Source: Streptomyces sp. TRM68416
GTDB taxonomy: Bacteria; Actinomycetota; Actinomycetes; Streptomycetales; Streptomycetaceae
DNA: 64,000 bases
Assembly (NCBI RefSeq): GCF_014596915.1
Contig: NZ_JACVWU010000006.1
Span: forward strand, 248,001-312,000
Direction: 5' to 3'
The position numbers and the translations under genes are program-made. The notes under the pieces were generated by a model. That model saw only the letters and a list, made by a program, of their open reading frames with translations, was not told the DNA's origin and searched no databases. Each line of letters starts with the position of its first letter. Positions within the stretch are counted from its first letter, which is position 1. Of this stretch, positions 16,089-24,506 are shown in pieces.

Positions 16089-16895
16089 TTGCAGTTCCGC
16101 CAACAGGCCCTCGCCAGGCTCCAGTCGCCCGAGGAGCTGGATCTCCCGGTGCGCTTCGCCCGGCCCCAGGGCTGGCTCACGCTCGCCGTGACCGTCGCCG
16201 TCATGGCCGCGGCCTCCGTGTGGGCGGTCACCGGCTCGGTGACCTCCACGGTCGGCGCGCCCGCCGTCCTGACGCACGGGCAGGGCAGTTACCTGCTGCA
16301 GAGCCCGGTCGCGGGCCAGGTCACCGCGGTCCTCGCCGAGCAGGGCGAGCGGCTGCCCGCCGACTCCCCCGTCCTGAAGGTCCGTACGGCCAAGGGCACG
16401 ACGGTCGTGCGCACGGTCGCCGCCGGACGGGTCACCGCGCTCGCCGCCACCATCGGCCAGATCATCTCCACCGGCGCGAACGTCGCCGCCGTGGAGAAGG
16501 TCGCGCACGCCGACGACCCGCTGTACGCGACGGTCTACGTGCCCGCCGGGAACGCGGCCGCCATCCCGGACGGCGCCGCCGTGGACCTCACCGTCCAGTC
16601 GGTGCCCGCCCAGGAGTACGGCGTGCTGCGCGGCCGGGTGACGTCGGTGGACCGCACCGCCCAGTCCGCCCAGTCCATCGCGGCGTTCCTCGGGGACAGC
16701 CAGCTGGGCGAGCAGTTCACGAAGGACGGCAGGCCGGTGGCCGTGCTGGTGAAGCTGGACACGTCGGCCGCCACGAAGAGCGGTTACCGGTGGTCGTCCG
16801 CGGACGGCCCGCCCTTCCCCCTCACCTCCATGACCCTCGCCGACGCCTCGGTGCACCTGGCCGATCAGCGTCCCGTCGACTGGCTGCTGCCGTGA
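16089..16895 (+). CDS. HlyD-like membrane fusion protein of an NHLM-type exporter
   Basis: A 268-residue protein with one transmembrane helix (about 25-48, GWLTLAVTVAVMAAASVWAV). Lipoyl/barrel-sandwich segments follow on the outer side (SPVAGQVTAVLAEQGERLPADSPVLKVRT and VRTVAAGRVTALAATIGQIISTGANVAAVE). It should connect the ABC exporter across the cell envelope. I prefer the TTG at 16089 because AGGTGAGGG sits eight bases before it and the conserved-looking QFRQQALARLQSPEELDLPVR starts there. A GTG at 16023 would add 22 residues but lies only 11 nt after the hairpin. Its TGA overlaps the next GTG. Confidence 0.85.
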   Translation: MQFRQQALARLQSPEELDLPVRFARPQGWLTLAVTVAVMAAASVWAVTGSVTSTVGAPAVLTHGQGSYLLQSPVAGQVTAVLAEQGERLPADSPVLKVRTAKGTTVVRTVAAGRVTALAATIGQIISTGANVAAVEKVAHADDPLYATVYVPAGNAAAIPDGAAVDLTVQSVPAQEYGVLRGRVTSVDRTAQSAQSIAAFLGDSQLGEQFTKDGRPVAVLVKLDTSAATKSGYRWSSADGPPFPLTSMTLADASVHLADQRPVDWLLP

Positions 16896-19111
16896 GTGCC
16901 GCCCAGGACACGCGGGGCAGGCGCCGCGCCGCCCCGCCCAAGCGCCCCGTGCCCAAGGGGAGGGCGAAGACCGTCCGCACCCCGACCGTGCTCCAGATGG
17001 AGGCCGTCGAGTGCGGCGCCGCCTCCCTGGCGATGGTCCTCGGCCACTACGGCAGGCACGTCCCGCTGGAGGAGCTGCGCATCGCCTGCGGAGTCTCCCG
17101 GGACGGCTCCCGGGCCAGCAACCTCCTCAAGGCCGCCCGCAGTTACGGCCTGACGGCCAAGGGCATGCAGATGGACACGGCCGCCCTCGCCGAGGTGCAG
17201 ACCCCGGCCGTGCTGTTCTGGGAGTTCAACCACTACGTCGTCTACGACGGCATGGGGCGTCGCTTCGGCCGCCGCGGGGTGTACATCAACGACCCCGGCA
17301 AGGGCAGGCGTTTCGTGCCGATGGAGGAGTTCGACGGCAGCTTCACCGGCGTCGTGCTGGTCATGGAGCCGGGCGACGGCTTCAGCAGGGGCGGCCGCAA
17401 GCCGGGCGTCCTCGGGGCGATGCCGGCGCGGCTGCGCGGCACCGCGGGCACCATGCCCGCCGCGGTGCTGGCGAGCCTGCTGCTGGTGGTGGTCGGCGCG
17501 GCGGTGCCCGCGCTCAGCCGCACCTACATCGACATGTTCCTGATCGGCGGTCAGACCTCGCTGCTGGGCGTGCTGTTCGCGTCGATGGGGGCGTCCGTAC
17601 TCCTCACGGTCGTGCTGACCTGGCTGCAGCAGGCGAACCTGCTGCACGGCCGGATCATCTCCTCCACCCTCTCCAGCGCCCGCTTCCTGCGCCATCTGCT
17701 GCGGCTGCCGGTGACGTTCTTCTCCCAGCGCAGCCCGGCCGACCTGGTGCAGCGTCTGCAGTCCAACGACGCGGTGGCCGAGACGCTGGCTCGCGACCTG
17801 GCGGCGGCGGGCGTGGACGCGGTGGTCGTCGTCCTGTACGCGCTGCTGCTGTACACCTACGACCCGCAGCTGACCTTCGTCGGCATCGGGGTCGCGCTGC
17901 TGAACATCGTGGCGATGCGGGTGGTGATCCGGCTGCGCGCCACCCGTACCGCGAAGTTGCGCGCCGACAATGCCCGCCTCACCAACACCGCCTACACGGG
18001 CCTTCAGTTGATCGAGACGATGAAGGCGACCGGCGGCGAGGACGGCTACTTCCGCAAGTGGGCCGGGCAGCACGCCACCACGCTGGAGGAGCAGCAGCGC
18101 CTCGGCGTGCCGAGTGCCTGGCTGGGCGTGGTGGCGCCGACGCTGGCCACGCTGAACAGCGCGCTGATCCTGTGGATCGGCGGTATGCGGGCGGTCGAGG
18201 GGCACATCTCCGTCGGTCTGCTGGTCGCCTTCCAGGCGCTGGTCACCCGGTTCACCGCCCCGCTGACCCGCCTCAACGGCGTGGCCGGCCGCATCCAGGA
18301 CTTCGCGGCCGACGTGGCCCGGCTGAAGGACGTGGAGAACTTCCGGGCCGACCCGCTCTACGACCGGCCCGGCGGCGACTCCACGCGCCGGCTGCACGGG
18401 CACGTCGAGCTGCAGAACATCAGCTTCGGCTACAACCCCCTGGACAAGCCGCTGCTGACGGGCTTCGACCTCACCGTCGGCCCCGGTCAGCAGGTGGCCC
18501 TGGTCGGCGGCTCGGGCAGCGGCAAGTCCACCGTGTCCCGGATGATCTCGGGTCTTTACGCGCCCTGGGAGGGCGTGATCCGCATCGACGGTCAGCGTCT
18601 CGAGGACATTCCGCGCGGCGCGCTGGCGGCCTCCGTCTCCTTCGTCGACCAGGAGGTGTTCCTCTTCGAGGGCACCGTCCGCGACAACGTGGCGCTGTGG
18701 GACCCGTCGATCCCGGACGACGCGGTGATCGAGGCGCTGCGGGACGCGGCGCTGTACGACGTGGTCATGCGCAGGCCCGGCGGTCTGCACAGCCGGGTCG
18801 AGCAGGACGGCCGCAACTTCTCCGGCGGGCAGCGCCAACGTCTGGAGATCGCCCGGGCGTTGGTGCGCCGGCCGAGCATCCTGGTGCTGGACGAGGTGAC
18901 CAGCGCCCTGGACGCCGAGACCGAGCAGGTCGTGATGGACAACCTGCGCAGGCGCGGCTGCGCGTGCGTGGTGATCGCGCACCGGCTGAGCACCGTGCGC
19001 GACAGCGACGAGATCGTCGTACTGGAGCACGGCACGATCGTGGAGCGCGGCCGGCACGACGAGCTGGTGGCGCGCGGCGGCGCGTACGCGGCGCTGGTCA
19101 GGGAGCGGTGA
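16892..19111 (+). CDS. C39 peptidase-containing ABC transporter, NHLM type
   Basis: A 739-residue peptidase-transporter. Residues about 28-165 form the C39 domain with catalytic Cys in AVECGAASLAMV, His in FNHYVVYDG and Asp in YINDPGKG. The transmembrane domain spans about 180-465. The nucleotide-binding domain (about 495-735) has Walker A GGSGSGKST, signature FSGGQRQ, Walker B ILVLDEVTSALD and H-loop VIAHR, all intact. It should cut the upstream peptide after Gly-Gly and export the core. It starts at a GTG overlapping the HlyD stop, so stoichiometry is probably coupled. Confidence 0.93.
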   Translation: MSAAQDTRGRRRAAPPKRPVPKGRAKTVRTPTVLQMEAVECGAASLAMVLGHYGRHVPLEELRIACGVSRDGSRASNLLKAARSYGLTAKGMQMDTAALAEVQTPAVLFWEFNHYVVYDGMGRRFGRRGVYINDPGKGRRFVPMEEFDGSFTGVVLVMEPGDGFSRGGRKPGVLGAMPARLRGTAGTMPAAVLASLLLVVVGAAVPALSRTYIDMFLIGGQTSLLGVLFASMGASVLLTVVLTWLQQANLLHGRIISSTLSSARFLRHLLRLPVTFFSQRSPADLVQRLQSNDAVAETLARDLAAAGVDAVVVVLYALLLYTYDPQLTFVGIGVALLNIVAMRVVIRLRATRTAKLRADNARLTNTAYTGLQLIETMKATGGEDGYFRKWAGQHATTLEEQQRLGVPSAWLGVVAPTLATLNSALILWIGGMRAVEGHISVGLLVAFQALVTRFTAPLTRLNGVAGRIQDFAADVARLKDVENFRADPLYDRPGGDSTRRLHGHVELQNISFGYNPLDKPLLTGFDLTVGPGQQVALVGGSGSGKSTVSRMISGLYAPWEGVIRIDGQRLEDIPRGALAASVSFVDQEVFLFEGTVRDNVALWDPSIPDDAVIEALRDAALYDVVMRRPGGLHSRVEQDGRNFSGGQRQRLEIARALVRRPSILVLDEVTSALDAETEQVVMDNLRRRGCACVVIAHRLSTVRDSDEIVVLEHGTIVERGRHDELVARGGAYAALVRER

Positions 19112-19112
19112 G

Positions 19113-21932
19113 ATGACCTCCGTACACGAGGGGGACCTGGTCCTCAACGCCCTCGGGCAGTTGGGCTCGCGCGTCGACTGTGCCGGGCTCACCCGGCTGG
19201 ACCTCGAAGGGCCGCAGGTGCTGTGGCTGGTGGCGGCCGGCGCGGTGGACCTGTTCGCCGTGGACGCCGAACAGCAGGGCCACTGGCACCACTTGGGCCG
19301 CCTGGAGGCGGGGTCACTGCTGCTCGGGCCGGTGGCAGGACCGCACCACACGCTGGTGGCACGCCCGTTGCGGGACTGCGTGGTGCACCGCATCGGACTG
19401 CGGGAGCTGTACCAGCCCGCGCAGACGCAGACATGGTCCTACGACGCGTACGGCAACCCGCAGTACGTGCCGCCCACGACGAGCCCGCTGGAGTACGCCC
19501 TCGCCCTCGGCGTCGGCCGCAGCCTCTCCATCCTCTTCCAGGCGCCCATGGCCACCGAGGGCACGGCCGGCCGGCTCACCGACGACGACGTCTTCTGGAT
19601 GCAGGTCCCGCCCGGCAGCGTGCAGTACGGCGCGCTCTACGGCCAGGAGGCCGCCGCCGACCTGCTGATGGACCCGGCGGTCTGGCAGAGCATGGTCGAC
19701 CAGCAGTACCGCCTGCTGACCACGCTGGACCGCTGGATCGAACAGGTGGAACGCACCCACGAGTCGCGCACGGCGGAGGGCATCAGGGCCGGCGAGGCGG
19801 TGCGCGCCCGGGCCGACCGCACGCTGCTGGCGTCGATCGGCAAGCGGTCGGCGCAGCGCACGACGGCCGCCGACGCGGACGCCGGTTACGCGGCCTGCAG
19901 GCTGGTCGCACGGGCGGCCGGGATCACGCTGGCCGAGCCCGCGCGGTCGGGCACCGAGAGCGAGCGGCTCGACCCGGTCGAGCGGATCGCCCTGGCCTCC
20001 CGGGTCCGTACCCGCGCCGTCCGCCTCGACGGCCGCTGGTGGCGGGAGAACGTCGGTCCGCTGGTGGGGCACCGGGCGCTGTCCGGGGCACCGGTGGCGC
20101 TGCTGTGGCGGCGCGGCGGCTATGTCGCCGTGCATCCGGCGACCGGCCGGGAGACACCGGTCGAGAAGGCCAACGCGGAGGAGTTCGAGCCGCGCGCGGT
20201 GATGTTCTACCGGCCGCTGCCCGAGCGTCGGCTCGGCCCGCTCGGGCTGCTGCGGTTCAGCATGCGCGGCACCTCGGGCGATCTGACGAACCTGCTGCTC
20301 AGCGGTCTGGTGACGGTCGCGATCGGCGCACTGGTGCCGATCGCCACGGGCAAGGTGCTCGGCCAGTTCGTGCCGCAGGCGCAGACCGGGCCGATCGTCC
20401 GGATGTGTCTGGCGGTGATGGTCAGCAGCGTGGTGGCCGCGGCGTTCATGCTGCTGCAGAACCTGACCATGCTGCGCCTGGAGGGCCGGATCGAGGCGAC
20501 CCTTCAACCGGCGGTGTGGGACCGGCTGTTGCGGCTGCCGACGTCGTTCTTCACGGAGCGTTCCACCGGCGAGCTGGCGAGCGCGGCGATGGGGATCAGC
20601 GCGATCCGGCGGCTGCTCGCGGGGGTCGGGCCGACCGTGGCCCAGTCGGTCACGGTCGGCGCGATGAACCTGGGGCTGCTGCTCTGGTACAGCGTGCCGA
20701 TGGCGCTGGCGGCGATCGGCATGCTCGTCGTCGTCGCGGCCGTGTTCCTGGGGCTCGGGCTGTGGCAGGTGCGCTGGCAGCGGCGGCTGGTCGTGCTGGG
20801 CAACAAGCTGAACAACCAGGCCTTCCAGACGCTGCGCGGGCTGCCGAAGCTGCGGGTGGCGGCGGCCGAGAACTACGCGTACGCGGCCTGGGCGGACCGG
20901 TTCGCGCGCAGCCGTGAGCTCCAGCAGAAGGTGGGCCGGATCAAGAACCTCACCACGGTGCTGGGCGCGGTGTACCTGCCGCTGTGCACCCTGCTGATGT
21001 TCATGCTGCTGGCGGGTCCGGCGCGCGGGTCGATGTCGGCGGCGGCGTTCCTCACCTTCAACACCGCGGTGACGATGCTGCTGACCTCCGTCACCCAGAT
21101 CACCGGCGCGTTCGTCTCGATGGTGGCCGCGCTGCCGCTGTTCGAGCAGATCAGGCCGGTACTCGACGCGACTCCGGAGGTGCGCGCGGCGAGCACCCGG
21201 CCGGGCCCGCTGACCGGCGCGATCGAGGCCCGCCGGCTGTCCTTCCGGTACACCGACGACGGCCCGCTCGTGCTGGACGACGTCTCCTTCTCGGTCCGCC
21301 CGGGCGAGTTCGTGGCGATCGTGGGCCCGAGCGGCTGCGGCAAGTCGACCCTGCTGAGACTGCTGATCGGCTTCGACCGGCCGGCCTCGGGCAGCGTCCT
21401 CTACGACGGCCAGGACCTGGCGGCCCTCGACCAGTCGGCCGTCCGGCGGCAGTGCGGTGTCGTCCTGCAGCACGCGCAGCCGTTCACCGGGTCCGTCCTG
21501 GACGTCATCTGCGGCACCGAGCCCTGTACCCCGGAGGAGGCGATGGCGGCGGCCGAGATGGCCGGGCTCGCCGAGGACATCAGGCGGATGCCGATGGGCC
21601 TGCACACCATCGTCTCCGGCAGCGGCGCGGTCTCCGGCGGCCAGCGCCAACGCCTGATGATCGCCCAGGCGTTGATCCGGCGGCCGCGGATCCTCTTCTT
21701 CGACGAGGCGACCAGCGCGCTGGACAACGAGACCCAGCGCACGGTCATCGAGAGCACCAAGGCCCTCAACGCCACCCGGATCGTGATCGCCCACCGGCTG
21801 TCCACCGTGCTGGACGCCGACCGGGTGATCGTGATGGAGGACGGAAAGGTGGCCCAGGAGGGGTCGCCGGCGCAGTTGCTGGCGGACACGGGCGGGCGGT
21901 TGCACGAGTTGGTGCGGCGCCAGCTGGCCTAG
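19113..21932 (+). CDS. NHLM-type bacteriocin ABC transporter, permease/ATP-binding protein
   Basis: A 939-residue ABC protein. The N-terminal ~380 residues are cytoplasmic and contain a cyclic-nucleotide-binding-like beta region (about 10-110, LWLVAAGAVDLFAVDAEQQGHWHH), as in the second ABC gene of NHLM systems. The transmembrane domain spans about 385-680, and the nucleotide-binding domain follows with GPSGCGKST, VSGGQRQ, ILFFDEATSALD and VIAHR. It has no C39 domain. It probably forms a heteromeric exporter with the C39 protein, although in some systems the two act separately. It begins one base after the upstream stop and ends in a 4-nt convergent overlap. Confidence 0.92.
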   Translation: MTSVHEGDLVLNALGQLGSRVDCAGLTRLDLEGPQVLWLVAAGAVDLFAVDAEQQGHWHHLGRLEAGSLLLGPVAGPHHTLVARPLRDCVVHRIGLRELYQPAQTQTWSYDAYGNPQYVPPTTSPLEYALALGVGRSLSILFQAPMATEGTAGRLTDDDVFWMQVPPGSVQYGALYGQEAAADLLMDPAVWQSMVDQQYRLLTTLDRWIEQVERTHESRTAEGIRAGEAVRARADRTLLASIGKRSAQRTTAADADAGYAACRLVARAAGITLAEPARSGTESERLDPVERIALASRVRTRAVRLDGRWWRENVGPLVGHRALSGAPVALLWRRGGYVAVHPATGRETPVEKANAEEFEPRAVMFYRPLPERRLGPLGLLRFSMRGTSGDLTNLLLSGLVTVAIGALVPIATGKVLGQFVPQAQTGPIVRMCLAVMVSSVVAAAFMLLQNLTMLRLEGRIEATLQPAVWDRLLRLPTSFFTERSTGELASAAMGISAIRRLLAGVGPTVAQSVTVGAMNLGLLLWYSVPMALAAIGMLVVVAAVFLGLGLWQVRWQRRLVVLGNKLNNQAFQTLRGLPKLRVAAAENYAYAAWADRFARSRELQQKVGRIKNLTTVLGAVYLPLCTLLMFMLLAGPARGSMSAAAFLTFNTAVTMLLTSVTQITGAFVSMVAALPLFEQIRPVLDATPEVRAASTRPGPLTGAIEARRLSFRYTDDGPLVLDDVSFSVRPGEFVAIVGPSGCGKSTLLRLLIGFDRPASGSVLYDGQDLAALDQSAVRRQCGVVLQHAQPFTGSVLDVICGTEPCTPEEAMAAAEMAGLAEDIRRMPMGLHTIVSGSGAVSGGQRQRLMIAQALIRRPRILFFDEATSALDNETQRTVIESTKALNATRIVIAHRLSTVLDADRVIVMEDGKVAQEGSPAQLLADTGGRLHELVRRQLA

Positions 21933-22591
21933 CTTCGCGACCGCGGTGTGCTGGTCCAGCGCCATGTGGTGAGGCGCGGGTGTCCCGGCAGTTCGGCGCG
22001 GCCGGTGGCCCACAGCAGGGTGAGCCAGGGGTCCGCGCCCTGCGGGGCCTGTGGGAAGAGCCGGGCGAGCGCGCGCGAGCAGAGGGCGGCGGGCGGGGTC
22101 CAGTCGAGCCCGAGGCCTTCCGCCACGTCGTGGGTGTGCACCAGCGTCTCCACCACCCCCATCGCCGCGAAGCCCTCGGGGTCGGAGACCCCGGCGGCGT
22201 GGTGGGCGCGGACGTGGGGCGGCGTCGTACGCACCATGGCGGCCAGCAGTGCGCCGCACGCCTCCAGCACCTGCACCAGGCCGGCCGGGCCCGCGTCGCG
22301 CTCGGCGAGGAGGAAGTACGCGGGTCCGTCGGGCCTCTTCCGGCGCAGCGCGAAGGGCACATGGGTGTCCAGCGGCGGGCTCTGCGGCCCGAGCTGCACG
22401 GCGTAGTAGACCAGGTCGTTGGCGAGGTGCTCGACGGTCTCCCAGCAGTCCCACTCCAGCGAACCGGCCCTGGCGTCCCACCCGTGCGGGGGTGCGTCCC
22501 CGAGGACGCCCACGGCGAGCCGCACGGCCAGGCCGACGTCGTCCGCGGTGACGGCGGACGGGACAGATCCGGTTTCTGCTGATCGAGACAT
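21929..22591 (-). CDS. DinB/mycothiol-dependent maleylpyruvate isomerase-like protein
   Basis: A 220-residue four-helix-bundle protein. The family's metal-binding pattern is visible as WETVEHLANDLVYYAV near residue 50 and VVETLVHTHDVAEGLGLDW near residue 155. The His in VEHL and the H-x-H-D-x-x-E cluster are the expected ligands. Relatives include mycothiol-dependent isomerases and S-transferases, and many uncharacterised actinobacterial proteins. The ATG at 22591 overlaps, on the opposite strand, the ATG of a decayed transporter gene. The 3' end overlaps the convergent ABC gene by 4 nt. Confidence 0.8.
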   Translation of the reverse strand: MSRSAETGSVPSAVTADDVGLAVRLAVGVLGDAPPHGWDARAGSLEWDCWETVEHLANDLVYYAVQLGPQSPPLDTHVPFALRRKRPDGPAYFLLAERDAGPAGLVQVLEACGALLAAMVRTTPPHVRAHHAAGVSDPEGFAAMGVVETLVHTHDVAEGLGLDWTPPAALCSRALARLFPQAPQGADPWLTLLWATGRAELPGHPRLTTWRWTSTPRSRS

Positions 22592-22830
22592 GACAGCACC
22601 GTATCCGCAGGCGGGCCGTCCAGAGCCGCCCGCCGCCCCACCTGGGCGGTGGTGGATTCCGGCGGTCGTCTCCGTCGCGCAGCCGATGGTGGTGCTGGAC
22701 GCCGCCCTCGTCGACACCGCCTGCCGACGGGGTCGGCGCCAACGGTCCGGCCCTCGGGCCGTCCGAGCGCGAGAGGGCCGCCGTCTCCGGGGAGAGGGAG
22801 GCCCTCTTGTTGTCCGGCCCCGAAAACGGG
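22590..22830 (+). pseudogene. remnant of a DHA2-type MFS drug transporter N-terminus
   Basis: From an ATG at 22590 the frame reads a Pro-rich start, then RWWIPAVVSVAQPMVVLDA followed by ALVDTA. This is the first transmembrane helix of EmrB/QacA-like transporters (usually RWWxLAVVxxAQLMVVLDxTIVNIALP). The frame then breaks: the expected ALP is recovered one base over as LPTGSAPTV, and further on in a third frame as ALGPSERERAAVSG then LLLSG, where homologues have LG-S---RQW--T-Y and LLLLGG. No later part of the transporter follows. This reads as a decayed 5' fragment with at least two frameshifts. Confidence 0.55.
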
Positions 22831-22843
22831 TACTCACGTGCCC

Positions 22844-23842
22844 ATGCGTATCAGCGTGGTGGATGTGGGCTCGAACACGGTCCGGCTCGTGGTGGCGGAC
22901 GCCGCGGACGGGGTGCCGTTACCGGTACACACCGCCAAGTGGCGGTTGAGGCTGTCCGAGCAGGTCAGACCGGGGGACGCGATTCCGGAGGAGGCCGTCG
23001 ACCGGCTGGTCGGCGCGGTCGCCGAGGCGAGCAGGACCGCGACCCGGTGGGGCGCGACCGCGCCGCTGGCCTTCGCGACGGCCGTGGTGCGCGCGGCCCC
23101 GAACCGGCGGGAGGTACTGCGTGCCGTACGCACGCGGACCGGGGTGGACCTGTGCACGCTGCCGGGTGAGGTGGAGGCGGAGCTGACGTTCCTCGGGGCG
23201 CGGCGGTGGATGGGCTGGCGGTCGGGGCCGCTCGCGCTGCTGGACATCGGCGGCGGATCACTGGAGGTGGCGTTCGGCCGTGGGCGTCTGCCGGACTTCG
23301 CGGCCTCACTGCCGCTCGGCGCGGGTCGGCTGACCCATGAGTTCTTCGACGGCGACGACCCGCCGGCCCCGGAGCGGGTACGGGCGTTGCGCCGCAAGGT
23401 CCGCCATCAGATGCGGGACGTGGCGGCGCGGATCCGCTGGGAGGGGCCGCGCACCGCCGTGGTCACCTCGCGGACGTTCCAGCAGTTGGGCCGGTTGTGC
23501 GGTTCCGCACCGGGGCGTCACGGCCCGTTCGTGGAGCGGCAGTTGCACCGCCGCGACCTGCGCGAGGCGATCGCACGGCTGTCCTCGCTGCCTGCCGCCG
23601 AACGCTCGCGGCTGCCCGGCATCTCCGCGCCGCGTGCCGCGCAGAGCCTGGCCGGTGCGGTGGTCGGGCACACGGCGATGAAGCTCACGGGCCTGCGGAC
23701 GGTCACCGTCTGCCCGTGGGCGATCCGGGAGGGGGTGCTGCTGCGGCTCATCGAGGACGGCCCGTCCTGGTGGGCGGAGGTCAACCGGTACGAGGAGCCC
23801 GCGGCGCACGATCCGGTGCCGCTGCGCATCGCGACGAGCTGA
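22844..23842 (+). CDS. Ppx/GppA-family phosphatase
   Basis: A 332-residue protein of the ASKHA fold that degrades polyphosphate or hydrolyses pppGpp. It begins MRISVVDVGSNTVRLVVAD (phosphate-1 motif), and the second glycine-rich loop is LALLDIGGGSLEVAFGRG at about 125-142. The Glu in EVEAEL corresponds to the catalytic Glu region. At 332 residues it is the short Ppx1-type form that lacks the C-terminal HD-like domains. The ATG at 22844 was chosen; a GTG six bases earlier is equally possible and neither has a good SD. Confidence 0.85.
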   Translation: MRISVVDVGSNTVRLVVADAADGVPLPVHTAKWRLRLSEQVRPGDAIPEEAVDRLVGAVAEASRTATRWGATAPLAFATAVVRAAPNRREVLRAVRTRTGVDLCTLPGEVEAELTFLGARRWMGWRSGPLALLDIGGGSLEVAFGRGRLPDFAASLPLGAGRLTHEFFDGDDPPAPERVRALRRKVRHQMRDVAARIRWEGPRTAVVTSRTFQQLGRLCGSAPGRHGPFVERQLHRRDLREAIARLSSLPAAERSRLPGISAPRAAQSLAGAVVGHTAMKLTGLRTVTVCPWAIREGVLLRLIEDGPSWWAEVNRYEEPAAHDPVPLRIATS

Positions 23843-23900
23843 CCGCACGCACCCGAGGAAGGGACAAGCCGACCGCACGCACCCGAGGAAGGAGCGAGCC
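23841..23900 (+). repeat. 30-bp tandem duplication carrying two SD sequences
   Basis: Two adjacent 30-bp copies (23841-23870, 23871-23900) start GACCGCACGCACCCGAGGAAGG and differ at three bases near their ends. The first begins inside the Ppx stop codon and the second ends right before the next ATG. Each holds GAGGAAGG, so the upstream copy is a spare ribosome-binding site. Confidence 0.85.
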
Positions 23901-24083
23901 ATGAGTGACGAGCGCGAGCACCGGGAGGAGCCGCCCAGGACGGCGGGCGAGGAGGTGCTGCGGGAGATCAGGGAAGCCGCGCACCGCACCCGGGACTCCG
24001 ACGACGAACGGCGGCGCAGGGGTGAGGCCGCCGACGCCGTCACCCCCAACACGCGCGCCCAGGAGGAGTCCGAGGGCGACTGA
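23901..24083 (+). CDS. small charged hypothetical protein, 60 aa
   Basis: A 60-residue protein made almost entirely of charged residues (MSDEREHREEPPRTAGEEVL, ending QEESEGD). It has no hydrophobic core, Cys or signal peptide, so it is probably intrinsically disordered. The ATG follows GAAGGAGCGAGCC. I do not recognise a family. It is co-oriented with the Ppx gene and separated from it only by a tandem repeat, so it is probably in the same transcript, which a strong hairpin then ends. Confidence 0.6.
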   Translation: MSDEREHREEPPRTAGEEVLREIREAAHRTRDSDDERRRRGEAADAVTPNTRAQEESEGD

Positions 24084-24097
24084 TCCTTCCGATACGA

Positions 24098-24147
24098 GGA
24101 CTCCGCGGAACGCGTGACGGCACGCCCGTCAGGCGTCCGCGGAGTCC
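24098..24147. terminator. long two-part hairpin after the small acidic gene
   Basis: GGACTCCGCGGAACGC (24098-24113) pairs with GCGTCCGCGGAGTCC (24133-24147) with one bulge. Inside it, TGACGG (24115-24120) pairs with CCGTCA (24126-24131) around CACGC. It starts 15 nt after the stop and can end transcription in both directions. Confidence 0.75.
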
Positions 24148-24506
24148 ACGAGCGAGCGGGGCGCAGGTCCGTCCGGTGGGACTGGACGAACTCCGGACAC
24201 GCGTTGCGTGCGCTCCCCTCCGGGGCGACCGTCCATCCGCCGGGTACGTCGGCGAAGGGTGGACGGCTTTGTCGCGTTCGGGCCGCCCGGCAGGCTCGGC
24301 ACCGAGCGGTCCTGGGCGGTGGCCGGGTCGCCCGCGTCGACGCCGCCCGGGGACGGCGGCTGGGTGACTGTTCCTGTGGCGCGGCTCGGGAGCTGGTCCA
24401 AGCCGGTGCCGCTGCGCCGGTGGGACGACACGGACTGTCGGCACGCCGAGGTGGGCATGTCGGCACGCCCTGCCGAGGGAGGCCGCCCGGACCCCCGACG
24501 AACAGG
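24148..24506. other. 359-bp convergent intergenic region
   Basis: This lies between the terminator above and the stop of the minus-strand ABC gene. The open frames in it are Arg/Gly/Pro-rich shadows and I see no gene. Confidence 0.5.
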
